Assembly: GCF_001613805.1 (NCBI RefSeq)
Contig: NZ_LPVY01000023.1
Location: 46,490 to 110,489 of the forward strand
Direction: 5' to 3'
Source of the DNA: Thalassospira lucentensis
GTDB lineage: Bacteria > Pseudomonadota > Alphaproteobacteria > Rhodospirillales > Thalassospiraceae
Length of the DNA: 64,000 nucleotides
Shown here piece by piece: positions 36,799 to 49,435 of this stretch (within the stretch, counting starts at the first letter, position 1; every line of letters begins with the position of its first letter). The position numbers and the translations under genes are program-made. Under the pieces are notes generated by a model that searched no databases, was not told the DNA's origin, and saw only the letters and a list, made by a program, of their open reading frames with translations.

Positions 36799-37404
36799 TC
36801 AGCCCTTGAAAATTGTGGCGTCAAAAGCCGGGACGCGCGCACGGAAGGCATCAAGCCATGTGACGAGGGCGCCGTAAGTTTCGCGCCATCTGCCATCAAA
36901 ACGCAGATCAAGATAGCCCAGTGCACAGGCAATCGCGACATGGCCGATGGTCAGATCACCGGCAAGTGACGGCGGGTTGGCGTCAAGCTGATCCATGGCG
37001 CGTTTGACCTTGTCCGACTGATAGGAAAGCCAGTCGGATGAACGTTTTTCTTCGGGGCGCATGCGGTGTTCGTAAACTTGCAGGATCGAGGCATCGATGA
37101 TGCCATCGCCAAGCGCCTGAAGGGTGAGGGCTTCCCACCGGGCGTCGCTTTCGGTCGGGTGCAGGGTGATGCCATCGACCTGTGCGTCAAGATATTCGCA
37201 GATCACGCGGCTATCGAAAATCTTGCGGTCATCATCAAGGATCAGGATCGGGATTTTACCCAGCGGGTTCTGTTTGCGCAGGGTGTCTTCCGGATCGTTG
37301 GTATTGGACATTTCGACGGTGAGCTGATCGTAAATGCCAAGAATTTTGGCGACGATTTTGACCTTGCGGCCAAAGGGTGACGGGTCGCTGGAGCGCAGGA
37401 TCAT
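36799..37404 (-). CDS. Glutathione S-transferase family protein
   Basis: This 201-residue cytoplasmic GST has a thioredoxin-fold N-terminal domain: MILRSSDPSPFGRKVKIVAKILG with the active-site Ser near residue 9, NPLGKIPILILDDD with cis-Pro, and IFDSRVICEYLD for glutathione binding. An alpha-helical C-terminal domain follows (IGHVAIACALGYLDLRF). The closest named type would be YibF-like GSTs. The substrate is unknown. It is a single gene ending in an inverted repeat. Confidence 0.88.
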   Translation of the reverse strand: MILRSSDPSPFGRKVKIVAKILGIYDQLTVEMSNTNDPEDTLRKQNPLGKIPILILDDDRKIFDSRVICEYLDAQVDGITLHPTESDARWEALTLQALGDGIIDASILQVYEHRMRPEEKRSSDWLSYQSDKVKRAMDQLDANPPSLAGDLTIGHVAIACALGYLDLRFDGRWRETYGALVTWLDAFRARVPAFDATIFKG

Positions 37405-37512
37405 GGGGTTCCTCCGATGAATTTCAACAAGTTGCCCGCAGTGTAAGGGGGAAATGCCGTTTCGAAGAACCCCAAATTTCGCGATTGTGGAAATCCTGCC
37501 GGGAAAGAGAGA

Positions 37513-37806
37513 TCAGCCCCGGCGGTAATCAGGGGAATTGCCGGGCTCCATGACGGCCTCGCCCAGCCGGGCAAGATGCAGTTCACGGGCAAGCCGGATG
37601 GTAGGCCGCAGGGCAAAACACACCGACCCGATGATGAAAAGCCAGGTTCCGGCTTTCATCAGGTCGTCATAGAGGAACATGATGCTGCCGATGGTGAACA
37701 GCACCGCAGCCAGCCAGTCGACCGAGGTATAGGCGATTTCATAGGCGCTATAGACCTGGCGGTGGCGTGAGGATGCGTCAAAGCGGCGGCTTCGGAAAAG
37801 CTTCAT
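37513..37806 (-). CDS. YrhK-domain membrane protein
   Basis: This 97-residue protein has two transmembrane segments (SVDWLAAVLFTIGSIMFLYD and KAGTWLFIIGSVCFALRPTI), with the YrhK pattern YEIAYTSVDWLAAVLFTIGSI and FALRPTIRLAREL. Function unknown. The ATG at 37806 has GGGAG just upstream, so it is preferred over an ATG 18 codons upstream. It lies between the GST and xerC. Confidence 0.75.
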   Translation of the reverse strand: MKLFRSRRFDASSRHRQVYSAYEIAYTSVDWLAAVLFTIGSIMFLYDDLMKAGTWLFIIGSVCFALRPTIRLARELHLARLGEAVMEPGNSPDYRRG

Positions 37807-37879
37807 GGCGGACTCCCGTTTATGATGGGTTGCTTTGTCCGTAACGCATGAAGGCGGCAAACGTTCTTGAATATCTGGA

Positions 37880-38842
37880 CTAACGCCGTGCGCGGGGATG
37901 GGTCCCCTGATAGACAGCCATCAGGCGTTCGGTATCGACCGAGGTATAGCGTTGGGTGGTCGAAAGCGAGGCGTGACCGAGCAGATCCTGAATGGTGCGC
38001 AGATCACCGCCACCGGCCAGAAGGTGGGTGGCAAAGGAATGGCGCATGGCGTGCGGGGTGGCGGTATCGGGCAGGTTCAGAAGGCCACGGATTTTGCGCA
38101 TTTCGCGTTGGGCGACCTGTGCGACCAGCCGACCGCCACGAGCACCGACAAAGAGCGGCTCATTGCCGTTCGGGGCATAGGGGCAGGTGCGGACATAATC
38201 CTCGATCGCGTCGCGCACGATCGGCAGAACCGGAACAAGGCGCTGTTTGTTGCCCTTGCCGGTGATGACCATCGAATCGCCCGTCGGGCGTTGATTGGCG
38301 TTAAGGTCCAGTGCCTCGGATATGCGCAACCCGCAGCCATAAAGCAGGGTGAACAGGGCAAGGTTGCGTTTGGCAAGCCAGGGTTCATCCTGCCACGCGC
38401 CGGCATTATCAAGGACGGCGATGGCATCCTGCGGGCTAAGTGGTTTGGGAACGGATTGTGGCAGTTTCGGATTGCGGATCGAATTGACCGCAGCATTTTG
38501 CCCGCGCCCGGTGCGATCCAGGAAGCGATAGAAATTGCGCAGTGATGATAGGGCGCGCGCGGTGGAGCTTTTGGCCATGCCATCCATGCTGCGCCGGGCA
38601 AGCCAGCTTCGGAAGTCGCGCGGGTTAAGCGCCAGAAGGTCGGCAATATCGGGTGTATCACCACGATGTTCCCGGACAAAACCAAGGAAGGCATACAGAT
38701 CGGCAAGATAATTTTCGGTGGTGTGGTTCGATGCGCGGCGTTCGGCAGACAGCCATTGCCGCCAGTCGGCAATGGCATCGCGCACGTCTTCGGGCAGGGT
38801 CAGGGCAGCAAGCCCCTTATTCATTGCGGCGCTGTCAGCCAT
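37880..38842 (-). CDS. xerC: Tyrosine recombinase XerC
   Basis: XerC works with XerD at the dif site to resolve chromosome dimers. The 320 residues have the N-terminal SAM-like core-binding domain (about 20-110) and the catalytic domain with R173 (CGLRISEALDL), a Lys in GKGNKQRLVPV, H264-x2-R267 (HAMRH), H290 (LLGH) and nucleophile Y299 (TQRYTSVD). It is assigned XerC rather than XerD because the DUF484 gene overlaps its start by 22 bp, as in the dapF-DUF484-xerC order of other proteobacteria. Confidence 0.92.
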   Translation of the reverse strand: MADSAAMNKGLAALTLPEDVRDAIADWRQWLSAERRASNHTTENYLADLYAFLGFVREHRGDTPDIADLLALNPRDFRSWLARRSMDGMAKSSTARALSSLRNFYRFLDRTGRGQNAAVNSIRNPKLPQSVPKPLSPQDAIAVLDNAGAWQDEPWLAKRNLALFTLLYGCGLRISEALDLNANQRPTGDSMVITGKGNKQRLVPVLPIVRDAIEDYVRTCPYAPNGNEPLFVGARGGRLVAQVAQREMRKIRGLLNLPDTATPHAMRHSFATHLLAGGGDLRTIQDLLGHASLSTTQRYTSVDTERLMAVYQGTHPRARR

Positions 38843-39510
38843 CGGCGGGCACCAAATTCGATCACGGAGGCCAGGAACATGATCAGGTCATGAGCCTGTG
38901 CCGGGCTGAAATAATCGGGTTCGGCCACACCGAATGCCACCAGCCCGACCGGGTCGCCATAAAACGGTGCGAGACGGACAATGGCGGCGGACCGGATATT
39001 ATCGGCCTGCGGGCCAAAAATCGCCTCGTCCCCGGCATTGTCGGGCAGAAGCCAGACGTCGTTTTCCTCGCCCAGAACCTGATCAACCGCACCAGCCGTC
39101 AGGCGACGGACACGACCGCCGCAACGGGGCACCGGGGCATCTTCGCTTTCTTCAAAGCACAATGCGATGGCATCAAGGTCAAGCAGTTCGGGCACAAGAT
39201 CCTGCAGGGCTTCGACGAAAACCTCGAACCCGCGGGCATTGAGAAGGGCCAGAACCGCGCGATGGATGCGGCTTTGGGTTTCGAGGTTGGATTTGGAAAT
39301 ATTGATCAGCTCGCTTGTGGCGCCGCGCAGCTTTTCGCGTTCATCGCGCAGACGGGCGACGACATATTGCTGCATGTCGGCAACCCCGGAACCCAGTTCG
39401 CGCACCGGCATGTCCAGACTGTCGAGAAGGTCCGGCCGGTTGGCAAAAAAGTCGGGATGTTCGGCGAGGTAGGCCGCGACGTCGTCGGCGCGCAATGCTG
39501 TCTTTTCCAT
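38821..39510 (-). CDS. DUF484 family protein
   Basis: This 229-residue protein of the DUF484/YigA family has a GAF-like fold: VAAYLAEHPDFFANRPDLLDSL near the N-terminus, a long helix (MQQYVVARLRDEREKLRGATSEL), and FYGDPVGLVAFGVAEPDYFSP at the end. Function unknown; it is habitually next to xerC. The ATG at 39510 follows CCGGATCAG and gives the family N-terminus. Its end overlaps xerC by 22 bp, so the pair is coupled. A strong terminator of the preceding fsa gene lies 27 bp upstream. Confidence 0.87.
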   Translation of the reverse strand: MEKTALRADDVAAYLAEHPDFFANRPDLLDSLDMPVRELGSGVADMQQYVVARLRDEREKLRGATSELINISKSNLETQSRIHRAVLALLNARGFEVFVEALQDLVPELLDLDAIALCFEESEDAPVPRCGGRVRRLTAGAVDQVLGEENDVWLLPDNAGDEAIFGPQADNIRSAAIVRLAPFYGDPVGLVAFGVAEPDYFSPAQAHDLIMFLASVIEFGARRWLTAPQ

Positions 39511-39536
39511 CTGATCCGGTAATTTGCAGTGAAATG

Positions 39537-39571
39537 AAAAACCCGGCAGCCACAATGCGGGCTGCCGGGTT
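39537..39571 (-). terminator. Terminator of the fsa/transaldolase gene
   Basis: On the - strand, ACCCGGCAGC and GCTGCCGGGT with a ten-base loop, then TTTTT, just upstream of the DUF484 gene. Confidence 0.85.
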
Positions 39572-39624
39572 AAATGCGTGTTAAGGACCGGTGATAAAAC
39601 CGATCAAAAGCCGGGTTTTCGACC

Positions 39625-40281
39625 TTAGAGGATCGACTGGCCGGTTTTCGCCCAATCGGCGACAAAGGTTTCAAGACCCTTGTCGGTCAGCGGGTGTTTG
39701 AAGAGCTGGCCAAGAACCTGCGGCGGGATGGTGACGACGTCGGCACCGAGACGGGCCGAATCGACAACATGCTGCGGGCCGCGTGCGGACGCGACGAGGA
39801 TTTCGGTCTGCCAGTTCGGATAGTTGTTATAAACTTCGGCGATGTCGGCAATCAGCTGCATGCCATCGGACGAGATATCGTCAAGGCGGCCAACGAACGG
39901 CGACACATAGGTCGCACCGGCCTTGGCGGCCAGAATGGCCTGACCGACCGAGAAGCAAAGGGTGACGTTGGTCTGGATGCCTTCGTCGGTGAAGGTGCGG
40001 CAGGCTTTGAGCCCATCCGGGGTCAACGGCAGTTTGACGACGACATTGTCGGCGATTTTCGCAAGTTTGCGGCCTTCGGCAACCATGGTTTCATAGTCGG
40101 TCGCAGCAACTTCGGCGCTGACCGGGCCGTCAACCACGTCACAGATTTCCTTGATCAGATCGAGGAAGGAACGGCCGGTTTTGGCAACCAGCGACGGGTT
40201 GGTGGTCACGCCATCAACGAGGCCGGATTTGGCGATTTCGCGGATTGCGTCGATGTCGGCGGTGTCGATGAAAAACTTCAT
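39625..40281 (-). CDS. Fructose-6-phosphate aldolase / small transaldolase
   Basis: This 218-residue protein of the short transaldolase/FSA family (MipB/TalC type) acts in C3-C7 sugar phosphate exchange. The signatures [24 protein letters not shown], the Schiff-base Lys in [15 protein letters not shown] (near residue 86), [32 protein letters not shown] and [13 protein letters not shown] are intact. Sequence alone does not separate transaldolase from FSA; alphaproteobacterial members of this size often act as transaldolase. It is divergent from priA and followed by a strong terminator. Confidence 0.92.
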   Translation of the reverse strand: MKFFIDTADIDAIREIAKSGLVDGVTTNPSLVAKTGRSFLDLIKEICDVVDGPVSAEVAATDYETMVAEGRKLAKIADNVVVKLPLTPDGLKACRTFTDEGIQTNVTLCFSVGQAILAAKAGATYVSPFVGRLDDISSDGMQLIADIAEVYNNYPNWQTEILVASARGPQHVVDSARLGADVVTIPPQVLGQLFKHPLTDKGLETFVADWAKTGQSIL

Positions 40282-40467
40282 TGGATTTCCTGCTCAGGAG
40301 CTTTTGAAGATCGTTGTTCGATGATGCGGTTAGCTGATAGGGTCCGGTTCCATTCAAATGACGGTACCAGACGCCCTGTGCTGTGGGACCGTTTTCTTTT
40401 GTGCCACAAGCCGGTTATGCATAATCATGCGACCAACCCAGAGGCATCCTGACGGGGTTTATAATAT

Positions 40468-42708
40468 ATGAGCGCCGCAAAGGCCATATCGGGAAATCTG
40501 TTTGATGATGATCCAGCCTTTCAGGTAACGGGTGAAACGATCAGTGTTCTGCCGCCGCTGCCATTGGCGGGCCCGTATGATTATCTTGTCCCCGAAGGCC
40601 TGAACGTTCAGCCCGGCGACTTTGTCGAAATTCCACTGGGCCGTCAGACCCAGCGCGGCGTCGTTTGGGGTAAGGCCAGGGGCGACGTCGATCCGGCCAA
40701 GCTGCGCGAAATTTATGGCGTTTTGCAGGCACCGCCGATGGCCGATGTGACGCGAAAGTTCGTCGATTGGGTGTCGGCCTATACCATGGCGCCGCAGGGG
40801 GCGGTGCTGCGCATGGCGATGAGCGTTTCTGATGCCCTTGAACCGCCCAAGCCGATTTTCAGATTTACCCTTGCCGATCCGGCAGAAGGTGAAGGCGATG
40901 GCAGCGTTCGCATGACGCCGCCGCGCAAGCGGGTGATGGCGTTTTTACGCGACCATCCGCCGATGGAACAGGCCGATATCATGCGCGAAACCGGTGCCGG
41001 GGCGAGTGTGATCAAGGGGCTGGTCGAGGCGGGCGTGGTGCGGCGTTTGATGGTGACGCCACCATCGCCGTTTGAAGCCCCCGACCTTGATATCCCGCGC
41101 CCGCATCTGTCGGATGCACAGGAACGTGCGGCCGATATGCTGTGTGCCAAGGTGGCCGAAGACGGATTTTCGGTCACGTTGCTGGATGGCGTGACCGGAT
41201 CGGGCAAGACCGAGGTTTATTTCGAAGCGGTGCGGGCGGCGTTGGAAGCAGGCAGGCAGGTGGTGGTCCTGTTGCCGGAAATCGCCCTTTCGGCGCAGTG
41301 GTTGCAGCGATTCCGCGACCGATTCGGCGTTGAGCCGGCGCTTTGGCATTCCGAAGTCGGGCAGGCGCGGCGGCGTGACACATGGCGGGCGGTGGCCGAT
41401 GGATCGGCAAAGCTTGTGGTCGGGGCACGGTCCGCACTGTTTCTGCCCTATGCCAATCTCGGCCTGATCGTGGTCGATGAAGAACACGAACACGCGTTTA
41501 AGCAGGAAGATGGCGTGATTTATCATGCGCGCGACATGGCGGTGGCACGCGCGCATCTGGGCGGGATACCGGCCATTCTGGCATCCGCCACCCCGTCGCT
41601 GGAGACCTTGGCGAATGTGGAAGCCGGACGGTATGAGCGGGTCGAGCTTTCGGAGCGGCACGGCATGGCGGTTTTGCCAAGTGTCGAGATTGTCGATATC
41701 CGGCAGGACAAGCCGGAACGGCAACGCTGGATCACGCCGACCCTGAAAAAGCGGCTGGCGGAGACATTTGCCGCCGGGGAACAGGCGATGCTGTTCCTGA
41801 ACCGGCGGGGTTATGCGCCGCTGACCCTTTGCCGGGCCTGCGGGCATCGGTTCCAGTGCCCGAACTGTACGGCGTGGCTGGTCGAACATCGGGCATGGGG
41901 CAAATTGCAATGCCATCATTGCGGTTATCAGGCAAAAGCCCCCGATAGCTGCCCGGCCTGCGGGGCGGAAGAAAAGCTTGCGGCATGCGGGCCGGGGGTG
42001 GAGCGGCTTTATGAGGAAGCGGTCGAGACATTCCCGCAAATCCGCATCGAGGTCGCGACATCGGACAATATCGCCGGGCCAAAGGTCGCGGCCGAGCTGG
42101 TCAACCGGGTGCATAACCATGAAGTCGACCTTTTGATCGGCACACAGATTCTGGCCAAGGGTTATCATTTTCCGATGCTGACCCTTGTGGGGGTGGTCGA
42201 TGCCGATCTTGGCCTCGCAGGCGGGGATTTGCGCGCGGCTGAACGCAGTTATCAGTTGATGACGCAGGTGGCGGGGCGTGCCGGACGTGGTGACAGGCCG
42301 GGCACGGTTTTGCTGCAAACCGCCGATCCGTCCAACCGGGTGATCAAGGCGATTGCGGCGGGGGACCGCGATGCGTTTAACGAGGTTGAACTGTCGCAGC
42401 GCATGACACATGGCATGCCGCCGCATGGAAGGTTGGCCGCCCTGATCATATCGGGGAAAAAGGAAAACGAGGTCGACGAAGCCGCATGGCGGATTGGCCG
42501 GGCGGCCCCAAGGGGCGATGGCATCGTCGTTCTGGGACCGGCACCGGCACCGTTATCGTTGCTGCGCGGGCGGTATCGCAGACGATTCCTTATTCGCACC
42601 GATAAGCAGGTCCGGTTGCAGGCGATGATCCATGACTGGTTATCGAAGGTGAAAACGCCGGGCAGTGTCCGGGTGCAGATCGATATCGATCCTTACAGCT
42701 TCATGTAG
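40468..42708 (+). CDS. priA: Primosomal protein N' (replication restart helicase PriA)
   Basis: PriA is a 3'-5' superfamily 2 helicase that reloads the replisome at stalled forks. The 746 residues contain Walker A GVTGSGKTEVYFEAV, DEEHEHAFKQEDGVIYHARD, ILASATPSLETL, and the two-metal zinc cluster (CRACGHRFQCPNC ... CHHCGYQAKAPDSCPACG; eight Cys). QILAKGYHFPMLTLVGVVDADLGL and VAGRAGRGDRPG follow. An N-terminal DNA-binding region begins near VLPPLPLAGPYDYLVPE. It is transcribed away from fsa and ends 2 bp before the convergent substrate-binding protein gene. Confidence 0.96.
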   Translation: MSAAKAISGNLFDDDPAFQVTGETISVLPPLPLAGPYDYLVPEGLNVQPGDFVEIPLGRQTQRGVVWGKARGDVDPAKLREIYGVLQAPPMADVTRKFVDWVSAYTMAPQGAVLRMAMSVSDALEPPKPIFRFTLADPAEGEGDGSVRMTPPRKRVMAFLRDHPPMEQADIMRETGAGASVIKGLVEAGVVRRLMVTPPSPFEAPDLDIPRPHLSDAQERAADMLCAKVAEDGFSVTLLDGVTGSGKTEVYFEAVRAALEAGRQVVVLLPEIALSAQWLQRFRDRFGVEPALWHSEVGQARRRDTWRAVADGSAKLVVGARSALFLPYANLGLIVVDEEHEHAFKQEDGVIYHARDMAVARAHLGGIPAILASATPSLETLANVEAGRYERVELSERHGMAVLPSVEIVDIRQDKPERQRWITPTLKKRLAETFAAGEQAMLFLNRRGYAPLTLCRACGHRFQCPNCTAWLVEHRAWGKLQCHHCGYQAKAPDSCPACGAEEKLAACGPGVERLYEEAVETFPQIRIEVATSDNIAGPKVAAELVNRVHNHEVDLLIGTQILAKGYHFPMLTLVGVVDADLGLAGGDLRAAERSYQLMTQVAGRAGRGDRPGTVLLQTADPSNRVIKAIAAGDRDAFNEVELSQRMTHGMPPHGRLAALIISGKKENEVDEAAWRIGRAAPRGDGIVVLGPAPAPLSLLRGRYRRRFLIRTDKQVRLQAMIHDWLSKVKTPGSVRVQIDIDPYSFM

Positions 42709-42710
42709 GA

Positions 42711-43553
42711 TCAGTTCTGATATTGGGATTGCCACCAGTCCAGACCATCGGGGCCAAGGTAATCCTGAAAGATGGAGGCAAGGCGGCCATCATTGCGCAT
42801 GGTGCTGATGATCTGGTCATAGCGTTTCAGAAACGCGTCCTTGTCCGGATAGTCGGATGCCTTTGAGAACACGTTATAATAGGGCGCACGGCGAAGTGGC
42901 GGATAGATGAAGGCGATTTTTTCGCGCTGCCCGTTGCGCAGGGTTTCGTAAAGCGTGCTGAGATAATTGACCGGCACGACATCAAAGCGGTTTTCCAGCA
43001 GCATCGGGATCAGAAGATCGTTCTTGGCGACGACTTCGATATCAAGCCCGGACTGCCAGAAGGTATCGGTATAGGAATATTCCGCCGCTGCGCCGACGCG
43101 GTGACGGGCGAGATCGGAAAAATCATTAAAGGTGATCCGGTCGCGGTCCTCGGCCCGGACGGCAAAGCGCCAATCAAGCAGAAGATGGGCTTCTTCGGGG
43201 TAGTTCAGATACTGGCTGCGTTCGCTGTTTTGCGACAGGGTCAGGATGATGTCGCTGCTGCCGGTCTGGGCATTATGCAGAAGGCGGCGGCCATTATCGA
43301 CAAGCTGAAAGCGGTAATCGGTGATGCCCATGTCGTTCAGGACTTCGGTCATGATGTCGATATCAATCCCGCGCGGGTCGCCATCGACCATCCATTTCAG
43401 CGGGGCTTCGGACAGGCCTTCGATGATCAGGGTTCTGGCATGTGAGACGGTGGAAAAGGTGACTGCGCATAGTGCAACAATCAGCGTAAAATATGCAGCC
43501 ATGCAGGATTTGAATGATCCGGCGGTCTGCACGAACTCCCACTGTCGTGCCAT
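42711..43553 (-). CDS. Periplasmic substrate-binding protein, family 3
   Basis: This 280-residue exported protein of the extracellular solute-binding family 3 has a signal segment SCMAAYFTLIVALCAVTFSTVSHA with cleavage near residue 39. GLSEAPLKWMVDGDPRGIDIDIMTEVLNDMGI is the amino-acid-binding start, and LRRAPYYNVFSKASDYPD with a C-terminal DGRLASIFQDYLG completes the fold. No permease or ATPase gene lies nearby, so it may be an orphan receptor or sensor for an amino acid or similar small ligand. The ATG at 43553 follows GGGAGA; an internal ATG at 43502 would give a shorter signal peptide. Confidence 0.82.
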   Translation of the reverse strand: MARQWEFVQTAGSFKSCMAAYFTLIVALCAVTFSTVSHARTLIIEGLSEAPLKWMVDGDPRGIDIDIMTEVLNDMGITDYRFQLVDNGRRLLHNAQTGSSDIILTLSQNSERSQYLNYPEEAHLLLDWRFAVRAEDRDRITFNDFSDLARHRVGAAAEYSYTDTFWQSGLDIEVVAKNDLLIPMLLENRFDVVPVNYLSTLYETLRNGQREKIAFIYPPLRRAPYYNVFSKASDYPDKDAFLKRYDQIISTMRNDGRLASIFQDYLGPDGLDWWQSQYQN

Positions 43554-43622
43554 ATGTTGTCTCCCGTCGTGATTGCGGGTTATGGATATCCCGAGTTTTG
43601 CCGGAATTACGGATAAGATTTG

Positions 43623-43943
43623 ATGACGAATGTTAAAAATTCAACAAACATGAGCGAAAGCCAGCAAAGCATATGTGACTGGGCCGAGGGGATTTTTGGC
43701 CCGGTTGCCGATCCGCGGGCGCTTGTTGCGCGTGCGATGCTGGAAATGAAAGAGCTTGATGAGGCGGTGGCGGACCGGGATATTTCGGAAATCGGTCGTG
43801 AGGCGGCAGACGTTTTGATTTTGCTGTATCGTCTGGCCGATCAGTTCGGGCTCGACCTTGATGGCGAAGTGCAGGGGAAAATGGCGATCAACCGGGCGCG
43901 GAAATGGTCAGCCAAGGGCGATGGCACCGGATCGCATGTCTGA
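43623..43943 (+). CDS. MazG-like/DUF550 nucleotide pyrophosphohydrolase-type protein
   Basis: This 106-residue protein is all-alpha and MazG-like: RALVARAMLEMKELDEAVADRD (E-x2-E type motif) and EIGREAADVLILLYRLADQFG (E-x3-D), which would bind magnesium and hydrolyse nucleoside triphosphates. This arrangement is seen in DUF550 and MazG-like families. The ATG at 43623 follows a weak purine stretch, and a TTG immediately upstream is also in frame. It is divergent from the substrate-binding protein. Substrate unknown; house-cleaning of non-canonical nucleotides is plausible. Confidence 0.78.
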   Translation: MTNVKNSTNMSESQQSICDWAEGIFGPVADPRALVARAMLEMKELDEAVADRDISEIGREAADVLILLYRLADQFGLDLDGEVQGKMAINRARKWSAKGDGTGSHV

Positions 43944-44009
43944 TGATGTATCTCATCTCGGGCAGGCGGACGGATCGGGCCACCTGTAGGGTGACCCGAT
44001 GCGATGATA

Positions 44010-44486
44010 TCAGTTGGCGCTGTAGACCCTGCTGGACTTGCTGGTAAGCCAGGCCGGGATGGATTGCTTGTTCGGGCCGACGGTGGCGCTGCTGAAATTG
44101 TCGGCTTCGAGATAGGCATGCGTCGGGTTGATGCCCTCGGCACTCATCCAGCTATCGGATGGCACGTCTTCGGCCGGGATTTCAGACAGCGGGGCGGTGA
44201 CCGCGTCGCAGGCGATTTTATAAACCGTGGTCTTGCCGCCAAAGACATTGCGGCGGCTGTCGGCCATGGCTTTGAAGTCAGCCGATGTCAGATCGACAAA
44301 AACGGAAATGGCGGTGCCGGGTTCATCCTGATCGTCGTAATAGGCGCGCGAGGCCGATGGCACGAAGGGGCTTGCGGTGCCGGTCTCGACAAAACGGAAA
44401 TAGCCGCTGCTGCATGCAAAGGCATTGATCGGTGCCAGCAGGGTGGCACCAGCGACCAGCAGGCTGATCATTCGGGGCAGTTTCAT
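44010..44486 (-). CDS. Secreted hypothetical protein
   Basis: This 158-residue exported protein has signal peptide MKLPRMISLLVAGATLLAPINAFA, then CSSGYFRF; the Cys directly after cleavage could be lipidated or disulfide bonded. The mature part is acidic, Ser-rich and unfamiliar (SPFVPSASRAYYDDQDEPGTAISVFVDL; VFGGKTTVYKIACDAV). AGGAG lies 7 bp upstream of the ATG, strongly supporting it. A hairpin without T-run (ATCGGGTCACC / GGTGGCCCGAT) follows its stop, between it and the convergent MazG-like gene. No function can be given. Confidence 0.7.
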   Translation of the reverse strand: MKLPRMISLLVAGATLLAPINAFACSSGYFRFVETGTASPFVPSASRAYYDDQDEPGTAISVFVDLTSADFKAMADSRRNVFGGKTTVYKIACDAVTAPLSEIPAEDVPSDSWMSAEGINPTHAYLEADNFSSATVGPNKQSIPAWLTSKSSRVYSAN

Positions 44487-44912
44487 TTAAATCTCCTGAG
44501 CGATGACATGAAGGCTCGTGATCGACGTCTGAAAGGCCCGAATGTGATGTCGATTACACTTTTTGATGGCAAAAGAAGGTTATCGACCCGCGGTTGCACG
44601 GCAGCGTTTGATGAAAAAAGCGGGGATTCGTCCGTTAAAGTCGATTTCATCAAAGCGAAATCCGCCTGTGGCGGGAAAACCGGTATTATTAAATAGTTGT
44701 AAAAAGCCTCGAAAAGTAAGCAATCCGGCCCGGTTTTGCCCCAACTTTAGGCAAGAATGAAAAAGACTGCCGAAATGGCGTTGCGCGGGGGTTGCCCCTG
44801 TCATGGACATATGATACCAAACGCTCGCTTCTCGGCGGGAACACCTTCCGAGAGACCATTTTTTTATACGTATCCGAGTCGTTCTCATAACCAGAATTGA
44901 GGGCTTTCACCG
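44487..44912. other. atp operon upstream region with hairpin and T-run
   Basis: 426 bp without a convincing gene. Near atpH, TCTCGG (44830-44835) and CCGAGA (44848-44853) form a hairpin followed a few bases later by seven T (44859-44865), 50 bp before the GTG start. This is either a weak intrinsic terminator/attenuator of the atp transcript or the end of an upstream RNA. An atp promoter must lie in this region but no hexamer pair stands out. Confidence 0.4.
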
Positions 44913-45469
44913 GTGTCCCAAAATACTGCCGCGACCGGGCTTCAAGGGCGTTACGCCACAGCATTATTCGAATTGGCCCAATCGGCCGATGCGCTTGATG
45001 CTGTCAAAAGCGATCTTGAATTGCTCGACCAGGCCATCGTCGAAAGCGATGACCTGCGGAATGTGCTCCGTAGTCCCGTGATTTCCCGGGATGTGCAGGC
45101 CAAGGCAATGGCGGCCCTTCTGGACAAGCTTGGCGTTTCCGAGTTGACCAAGAAGACCGTCGGCGTTCTGTGTCAGAAGCGCCGCCTGTTCGTTCTGCCG
45201 GATGTTATCAGTTCCTACCTTTCCATGCTCTCAGCTTTCAAAGGCGAAGTGACCGCACAGGTGACCTCGGCTTCCGAGCTGAAAAAAGAGCAAATCGAAG
45301 CCGTTACCGGCGCTCTTAAAGAAGTTGTTGGCGCCACTGTCAAAGTGGACCTGAATGTCGATCCGGCGGTTCTTGGCGGCCTTGTCGTCAAGGTCGGTTC
45401 CCGGGTTTTTGATGCCTCGCTTCGTACCAAATTGCAGAAGCTCGAGCTCGCTATGAAAGGGGTTGCGTG

Positions 45470-45470
<1 letters not shown>
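44913..45470 (+). CDS. atpH: ATP synthase F1 delta subunit
   Basis: Delta forms the peripheral-stalk connection of F1 to F0. The 185 residues show the OSCP/delta pattern: [20 protein letters not shown] (about 10-29), a helical N-terminal domain, and the C-terminal [41 protein letters not shown]. It starts with GTG at 44913 behind GAGGGC. Its TGA stop overlaps the atpA ATG by one base, so translation is coupled. First gene of atpHAGDC; atpBEF are not here, as usual in alphaproteobacteria where F0 genes lie apart. Confidence 0.96.
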
Positions 45471-47002
<1,532 letters not shown>

Positions 47003-47032
47003 GTCTGAACTTTAGGCGAAGGAGGAAACGCA

Positions 47033-47923
47033 ATGGCAAGTTTGAAGGATCTGCGCTCGCGCATTGCCAGCGTCAAGTCGACGAAGAAAATTACTTCGGC
47101 GATGAAGATGGTGGCAGCCTCCAAGCTCCGCCGTTCGCAGGATGCAGCGGAAGCAGCCCGTCCCTATGCAGATCGCATGGGGACGATGCTGGGCCGGCTT
47201 GCAGCCGCGGTTGGTGGATCACAGGGGGCACCGAAGCTTCTGGCAGGTACCGGCAAGGATGATGTGCATCTGCTCGTCGTCTTTACCGCGGACCGTGGCC
47301 TTTGCGGCGGTTTCAACGCATCGATCATCAAAGCGACCCGTATCAAGATCCGCGCCCTTCGCGCGGCTGGCAAAACGGTGAAGCTGATCTGTGTTGGCCG
47401 CAAGGGTGCCGATGCGCTCAAGCGTGAATTTGGTGACGCGATTGTCGCCCGGTATACCGGCGTCGAAGGCAAGAAGGGGATTGATTTCTCTGCTGCTACC
47501 GACGTTGCCGACAAAATTCTGGCGCTGTATGACGAAGGCGAATTTGACGTCTGCTCGATCTTCTATAACAAGTTCGTGTCAGCAATTTCGCAGGTCGTCA
47601 CCGAACAGCAGCTGGTGCCGTTCGCGGTGCCGGAAGCCGACGGGCAGGAAGAAGCTACCGGTTCTTCTGCGGTTTATGAATATGAACCGTCTGAAGAAGC
47701 CATTCTGGCTGATCTGCTGCCGCGTAACGTCGGGGTCCAGATTTTCGGTGCGATGCTGGAAAGCAGTGCATCCGAACACGGTGCGCGTATGTCCGCGATG
47801 GATAACGCAACCCGCAATGCCGGCGATATGATCGACCGACTGAGCATCCAGTACAACCGCTCACGTCAGGCCCAGATCACCAACGAACTGATTGAAATCA
47901 TTTCCGGCGCCGAGGCTTTGTAA
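47033..47923 (+). CDS. atpG: ATP synthase F1 gamma subunit
   Basis: Gamma is the rotating central shaft. The 296 residues begin with [36 protein letters not shown], the coiled-coil foot, and end with the signature [46 protein letters not shown]. The middle carries [18 protein letters not shown] precedes the ATG. It lies 30 bp after atpA. Confidence 0.98.
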   Translation: MASLKDLRSRIASVKSTKKITSAMKMVAASKLRRSQDAAEAARPYADRMGTMLGRLAAAVGGSQGAPKLLAGTGKDDVHLLVVFTADRGLCGGFNASIIKATRIKIRALRAAGKTVKLICVGRKGADALKREFGDAIVARYTGVEGKKGIDFSAATDVADKILALYDEGEFDVCSIFYNKFVSAISQVVTEQQLVPFAVPEADGQEEATGSSAVYEYEPSEEAILADLLPRNVGVQIFGAMLESSASEHGARMSAMDNATRNAGDMIDRLSIQYNRSRQAQITNELIEIISGAEAL

Positions 47924-47941
47924 GCGGGTCGCAGGAACTAA

Positions 47942-49393
<1,452 letters not shown>

Positions 49394-49435
49394 GGCAGCT
49401 TCGGACCCCCTTCCCATACGGGAGAGAGGACTGTC

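Noticed and set aside
40945..42426. Long open frame antisense to priA
   Set aside because: It is the complement of priA helicase motifs, with no protein family of its own.
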